Below, one piece after another: positions 7,012 through 9,444 of a stretch of 9,444 nucleotides of DNA (its first letter is position 1; each line of letters begins with the position of its first letter). Both the position numbers and the translations under genes were made by a program. The notes below the pieces were generated by a model, which had not been told where the DNA came from, ran no database searches, and saw only the letters and a list, made by a program, of their open reading frames with translations. Source of the DNA: Desulfobacteraceae bacterium (GTDB taxonomy: Bacteria; Desulfobacterota; DSM-4660; Desulfatiglandales; B25-G16); NCBI GenBank assembly GCA_028572035.1, contig JAPVWE010000035.1, positions 1 to 9,444 on the forward strand. The letters are read 5' to 3'.

Positions 7012-7653
7012 TCAGCAGATGAGTACCAGACCTAATCTCAATCCATACGGCACCTCTTCCGGTGATGTACTTAATCCTATCGGGTATATATCCCAGCCGA
7101 CTTTAGTGGCCATGGTATAGGCATCCATACCGACCCCTTCCATCGGGGACCTGGCTTTCAGGTGATGAGGGCACCCCTTTCCCGGCACCAGAGTAATACA
7201 GTCAATATCTGGACAGAAAAGCCTCTTACAGGAGCCACTACCAAACGCTACAGCGAGGTGGTAGCCGGCATAGAAAGCCTCGGCCTCGATCTTGGCCACA
7301 ATCTCAGCCAGTTTCCTACGGTAGGGCAAAGTTAGGTCCTTGTTGATGGCCTCTTTACCGGCGGTATCTTCGGGGGGTACTTCAAGCTTGACAAATATTG
7401 CGTACTTGAACTTTTCGACCACTTTTCTTGCTTGCTCTATATCCATGGCATACGGGGGACAATTAGCGTTGGTGCCATAGCCAGGGCATTTGGGGTAGGT
7501 GCATTTTGCCAGCACCCTTTCGTCGATCACTACGGCATCGGTGGGAATGACCTTGGCATCGGTGGCTCCCAGCTCAATAGCACGCTCCCTATATTTCTCC
7601 AGATCATTTTGCAGCTGGGCCTCCGGAACTTTCTCCATAATTTTGCGCGCCAT
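7012..7653 (-). CDS. DUF2284 cysteine-rich predicted metal-binding protein
   Basis: A 213-residue soluble protein without signal peptide. It has two cysteine clusters typical of DUF2284: C51, C56 and C65 in KCTYPKCPGYGTNANCPP, then C142, C147, C152 and C161 in the SGSCKRLFCPDIDC region ending KGCPHH. The spacing suggests an iron-sulfur cluster or other metal site. The function of the family is unknown, and it is frequent in strict anaerobes. The C-terminal PMEGVGMDAYTMATKVGWDIYPIG is well-formed family sequence. I chose the ATG at 7651-7653 because a perfect AGGAGGT (7661-7667) lies seven bases upstream. The frame is open to an ATG at 7728, but that would add 25 unconserved residues. It is transcribed opposite to both neighbours and so is probably monocistronic. 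Confidence 0.85.
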   Translation of the reverse strand: MARKIMEKVPEAQLQNDLEKYRERAIELGATDAKVIPTDAVVIDERVLAKCTYPKCPGYGTNANCPPYAMDIEQARKVVEKFKYAIFVKLEVPPEDTAGKEAINKDLTLPYRRKLAEIVAKIEAEAFYAGYHLAVAFGSGSCKRLFCPDIDCITLVPGKGCPHHLKARSPMEGVGMDAYTMATKVGWDIYPIGLSTSPEEVPYGLRLGLVLIC

Positions 7654-7660
7654 AGAGAAC

Positions 7661-7667
7661 ACCTCCT
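7661..7667 (-). promoter_or_regulatory. Perfect Shine-Dalgarno fixing the DUF2284 start
   Basis: AGGAGGT on the reverse strand, seven bases before the ATG at 7651-7653. It decides for this start over the in-frame ATG at 7728, which has no such site. Confidence 0.8.
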
Positions 7668-7782
7668 GTGTGAATTGGGTCTCCTTTTTACAATGCCTTA
7701 CCCCAAATAGCAAGATAAAACCTTGCATATGAAGAAAAGCAAAAGATGCTTATTTGCGATTGGACTATTTCTCATGAAAAAC

Positions 7783-7821
7783 AAGGTTAGACTATTTGGT
7801 CTGGCCCGTGCAGGTTTCAAT
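7783..7821 (+). repeat. 39-base imperfect direct repeat, copy 1
   Basis: Matches 8738-8776 at 35 of 39 positions, with differences at 7787, 7790, 7792 and 7810. The core from 7794 (starting ATTTGGTCTGGCCCGT) to 7821 differs at one base only. Similarity continues weakly leftward to about 7767 with a one-base length difference. It lies about 240 bases upstream of the beta-barrel gene and about 70 bases before the promoter at 7892. Confidence 0.85.
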
Positions 7822-7891
7822 CGACATTCAATGAAATCAGATAGTGGGGGAATTGTATAAGCCAGTTAGAACTTGCACACCACAATCAATA

Positions 7892-7921
7892 TTGACAAGG
7901 AACAATGAATAAAGATATAAG
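7892..7921 (+). promoter_or_regulatory. Promoter of the beta-barrel protein gene
   Basis: A perfect -35 TTGACA (7892-7897), an 18-base spacer and TATAAG (7916-7921), five of six matches to TATAAT. The start of transcription would be near 7928, leaving a leader of about 130 bases before the ATG at 8058. That leader begins almost exactly with the inverted repeat at 7932-7982. Confidence 0.55.
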
Positions 7922-7931
7922 ACACAAATTA

Positions 7932-7982
7932 CTGGGAAGGCCCCATTGCTTTCAATAAAAGGGGTGGTTTTTGCTATCCCAG
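7932..7982 (+). promoter_or_regulatory. Structured 5' leader hairpin
   Basis: Nested inverted repeats. CTGGGA (7932-7937) pairs with TCCCAG (7977-7982), and inside it CCCC (7941-7944) pairs with GGGG (7961-7964). An innermost ATTG/CAAT pairing is also possible. A run of five T (7968-7972) follows the inner stem, so alternative terminator-like folding is conceivable. Position at the very 5' end of the predicted transcript suggests mRNA stabilisation or leader control. It matches no riboswitch class that I recognise. Confidence 0.45.
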
Positions 7983-8057
7983 GATGATAGGATTTAGTGA
8001 TAAATATACTACCTTTTTCTATAATACTAAAACCAATACAACACAGAAGGGGGATCT

Positions 8058-8567
8058 ATGATCCATAGAAAATTCATCTATCTCACAGTTGTCATCATCA
8101 TGCTCATCCTTGCAGGTTTCCCAACAAAGGCAATGGCTCAAGAGACGTCGGAGCCCCGCTTTAACGGATGGGGAATTCGGGCTGGTCTGAGCAGTGACCC
8201 TGATCAGATATACGGCGGTGTTCACTTCAACCTGGGAGAGTTGACTAAGGATGTCCGCTTCAGGCCCACCGTGGAGCTCGGGTTCGGTGATGACCAGACA
8301 GTCGTGCAGATGTTGGCTGAGGTGCATTACGTTTTCTCGAAGTTCCAGGCGTGGAAGCCATATCTCGGCGGCGGATTGGGGCTAACCTACGTCAATTACG
8401 ATGATGGTCATCCTGGAGAGGACAGCGATACCGAGGGTTCCGTGAACGCGATCGGAGGGATCGAGACCGAGCTGAAACAAGGGAAGAAGCTCTTTTTCGA
8501 GTTCAAATTAGGTCTGGCGCATGGAGATCCTGACATAAAGTTCGGAATAGGATTAAGCTGGAAGTAA
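8058..8567 (+). CDS. Small secreted outer-membrane beta-barrel protein
   Basis: A 169-residue protein. A signal peptide is clear: basic MIHRK, a hydrophobic stretch (7-20) and a cleavage site after A27 (AMA then Q28). The mature 142 residues show alternating, glycine-rich amphipathic strands such as GWGIRAGL (37-44), RPTVELGFG (69-77), PYLGGGLGLTYVNY (101-114), SVNAIGGIETEL (128-139) and a final KFGIGLSW. That pattern fits an OmpA/OmpX-like eight-stranded barrel of the outer membrane. The acidic loop DDGHPGEDSDTEG (115-127) looks surface-exposed. ATG 8058 is preceded by AAGGGGG (8047-8053). The gene has its own promoter (7892-7921) and a structured leader. No specific function can be assigned. 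Confidence 0.8.
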   Translation: MIHRKFIYLTVVIIMLILAGFPTKAMAQETSEPRFNGWGIRAGLSSDPDQIYGGVHFNLGELTKDVRFRPTVELGFGDDQTVVQMLAEVHYVFSKFQAWKPYLGGGLGLTYVNYDDGHPGEDSDTEGSVNAIGGIETELKQGKKLFFEFKLGLAHGDPDIKFGIGLSWK

Positions 8568-8591
8568 ACCCTCATCGCACAAAGCATTTCT

Positions 8592-8703
8592 CTTTCGGTG
8601 AAAGTTTGACTCCACGGGTGATGTTTAAAACACATCCGTGGCACCTCCCGAAAAGATACTCCTAATGGTATTTCTAATGGGTGGAGACCGGCAAAGTCTG
8701 CAC
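8592..8703 (+). promoter_or_regulatory. Cluster of three hairpins between the two envelope genes
   Basis: First, CTTTC (8592-8596) and GAAAG (8600-8604) enclose GGT. Second, CCACG and GATGT (8612-8624, with a three-base bulge) pair with ACATC and CGTGG (8632-8641). Third, GTGGAGAC (8681-8688) pairs with GTCTGCAC (8696-8703) apart from one G-G mismatch. CTAATGG occurs twice (8662-8668 and 8674-8680). No hairpin has a proper T-tail, so none is a clear terminator. The set could be a structured leader of the lipoprotein gene or a 3' stabilising element of the barrel gene. Confidence 0.4.
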
Positions 8704-8737
8704 TGATTTTCACTTCGCCTATAATCCCCATGAGAAT

Positions 8738-8776
8738 AAGGCTAAATTATTTGGTCTGGCCCGTACAGGTTTCAAT
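8738..8776 (+). repeat. 39-base imperfect direct repeat, copy 2
   Basis: Second copy of the repeat at 7783-7821, same orientation, 955 bases downstream. It ends about 55 bases before the lipoprotein start codon. The 28-base core (8749-8776) differs from copy 1 at 8765 only. With two copies, each preceding an exported-protein gene, it may be a regulatory or mobile repeat family. Confidence 0.85.
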
Positions 8777-8831
8777 ATAAATTAAAAAGGTAAATTCTTT
8801 AGCCTTAAATCTTAGGAAAGGAGATATATCA

Positions 8832-9444
8832 ATGAATAAAAAGGCTTGCCGTTTCTTGTTATGTGTAGTGGTCCCCATGCTTCTCCTCGGGTGTGGAGAA
8901 GGAAGTGATTCGAGCAGTTCGGGCATGATATCCATAAATGTAACAGATGCTAAGCCTGTGTTGCCATCGGGTACTGACCAACTTCTGATCACATTTAATG
9001 AGGTTTCTGTCCATAGAACGGGAGGAGGGTGGACCTCTCTGCCCTTGGCCCAAGACTCCTATGCCATTGACTTGCTGCAGTTTCAATCAGGGACTACGAC
9101 CGAGCTGGTTCCCCCAGTAAGTCTGATCCCTGGGAAATATACCCAGATCCGTATCGGGGTAACCGACGCATCTATCAGAATTAACGGAGGTGACTATCCA
9201 GTTGAAATTCCATCACAAAACCTGAAGACAGATAAAGAATTTGACTTTGAAGTGGTAGGCGGTGGGGCAGTCGATCTGACAGTCGATTTCGATCTGAGCC
9301 AATCGATTGTTGTGACCGGGCCAGATGCCTACATACTCAAGCCAGTCCTCCATGTCAATCAGACCCAAGAGGCGGCAACGCTGCAAGGGGAAATCTCAGA
9401 TGCTGCTTTCGGGGACACTGCCGAGGCGACCATCATTGTGACCT
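8832..9444 (+). CDS. DUF4382 lipoprotein, 3' end outside window
   Basis: The frame is open from ATG 8832 to the window end (204 complete codons). AAAGGAG (8817-8823) lies eight bases upstream. A lipoprotein signal peptide is evident: MNKKACR, a hydrophobic stretch and lipobox LLGC with C21, followed by a Ser/Gly linker. G22 rather than aspartate follows the cysteine, which favours outer-membrane placement. Residues about 31-175 carry DUF4382 features: the opening MISINVTDAKP, WTSLPLAQDSYAIDLLQFQ, LIPGKYTQIRIGVTDA and DLTVDFDLSQSIVVTG ending in YILKPVLHV. The family is of unknown function and is likely a beta-sandwich in exported proteins. After residue 180 a new segment (LQGEISDAAFG) starts, probably a carboxypeptidase-regulatory or CNA-B-like beta domain, but it is cut off. 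The last base of the window is an incomplete codon. Confidence 0.88.
   Translation, partial: MNKKACRFLLCVVVPMLLLGCGEGSDSSSSGMISINVTDAKPVLPSGTDQLLITFNEVSVHRTGGGWTSLPLAQDSYAIDLLQFQSGTTTELVPPVSLIPGKYTQIRIGVTDASIRINGGDYPVEIPSQNLKTDKEFDFEVVGGGAVDLTVDFDLSQSIVVTGPDAYILKPVLHVNQTQEAATLQGEISDAAFGDTAEATIIVT

Noticed and set aside
7432..7732. Forward frames opposite the DUF2284 gene
   Set aside because: Antisense to a gene with a perfect Shine-Dalgarno and conserved cysteine clusters.
8019..8327. Reverse frames at 8019-8327, 8408-8731, 8747-8992 and 8859-9086
   Set aside because: Antisense to the signal-peptide barrel gene and the lipoprotein gene or their leaders. None has a ribosome site or known domain.
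7783..8776. CRISPR array
   Set aside because: Only two repeat copies, 955 bases apart with a full gene between them, and no regular spacers or cas genes.

Overview
The window looks like a chromosomal segment of a Gram-negative, probably anaerobic bacterium, with a Desulfobacterota/deltaproteobacterial-type lineage as my best guess. The reasons are a signal-peptide beta-barrel protein, a DUF4382 lipoprotein and a DUF2284 cysteine-rich protein, plus moderate GC and clear Shine-Dalgarno sites at several starts. No rRNA or tRNA gene was recognised, so the taxonomic guess rests on gene content only.

Left part (1-2154): a DnaA-family gene runs leftward off the window edge, with 450 codons visible and no stop. 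It is clearly DnaA in architecture but deviates at ATPase and DNA-binding signature positions. Its upstream intergenic region holds two perfect DnaA-box matches, two weaker ones and a 39-base all-A/T tract of T-runs phased every 10 bases. It also holds divergent promoter-like sequences. This is a candidate replication origin, or a DnaA-box-controlled divergent promoter region.

Centre (2155-4834): two overlapping rightward genes encode a MoxR-type AAA+ ATPase and a 606-residue protein. The second has a TraB/ChaN-like N-terminal domain and a large C-terminal part that I do not recognise. The usual vWA partner of MoxR is absent. This pair is the best candidate here for an uncharacterised functional module. 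Behind it lies a decayed stretch (4835-5403) with a remnant of a Fis-type helix-turn-helix, interrupted by an in-frame TAG, and a perfect palindrome.

Right part (5404-9444): an EamA/DMT-family transporter is followed by about 700 bases with no supported gene. Next comes a leftward DUF2284 metal-binding protein gene. Two rightward genes for envelope proteins follow, a small beta-barrel protein and a DUF4382 lipoprotein that is cut by the window end. Upstream of each of these two lies one copy of a 39-base imperfect direct repeat. Each leader also contains inverted repeats suggesting structured RNA.
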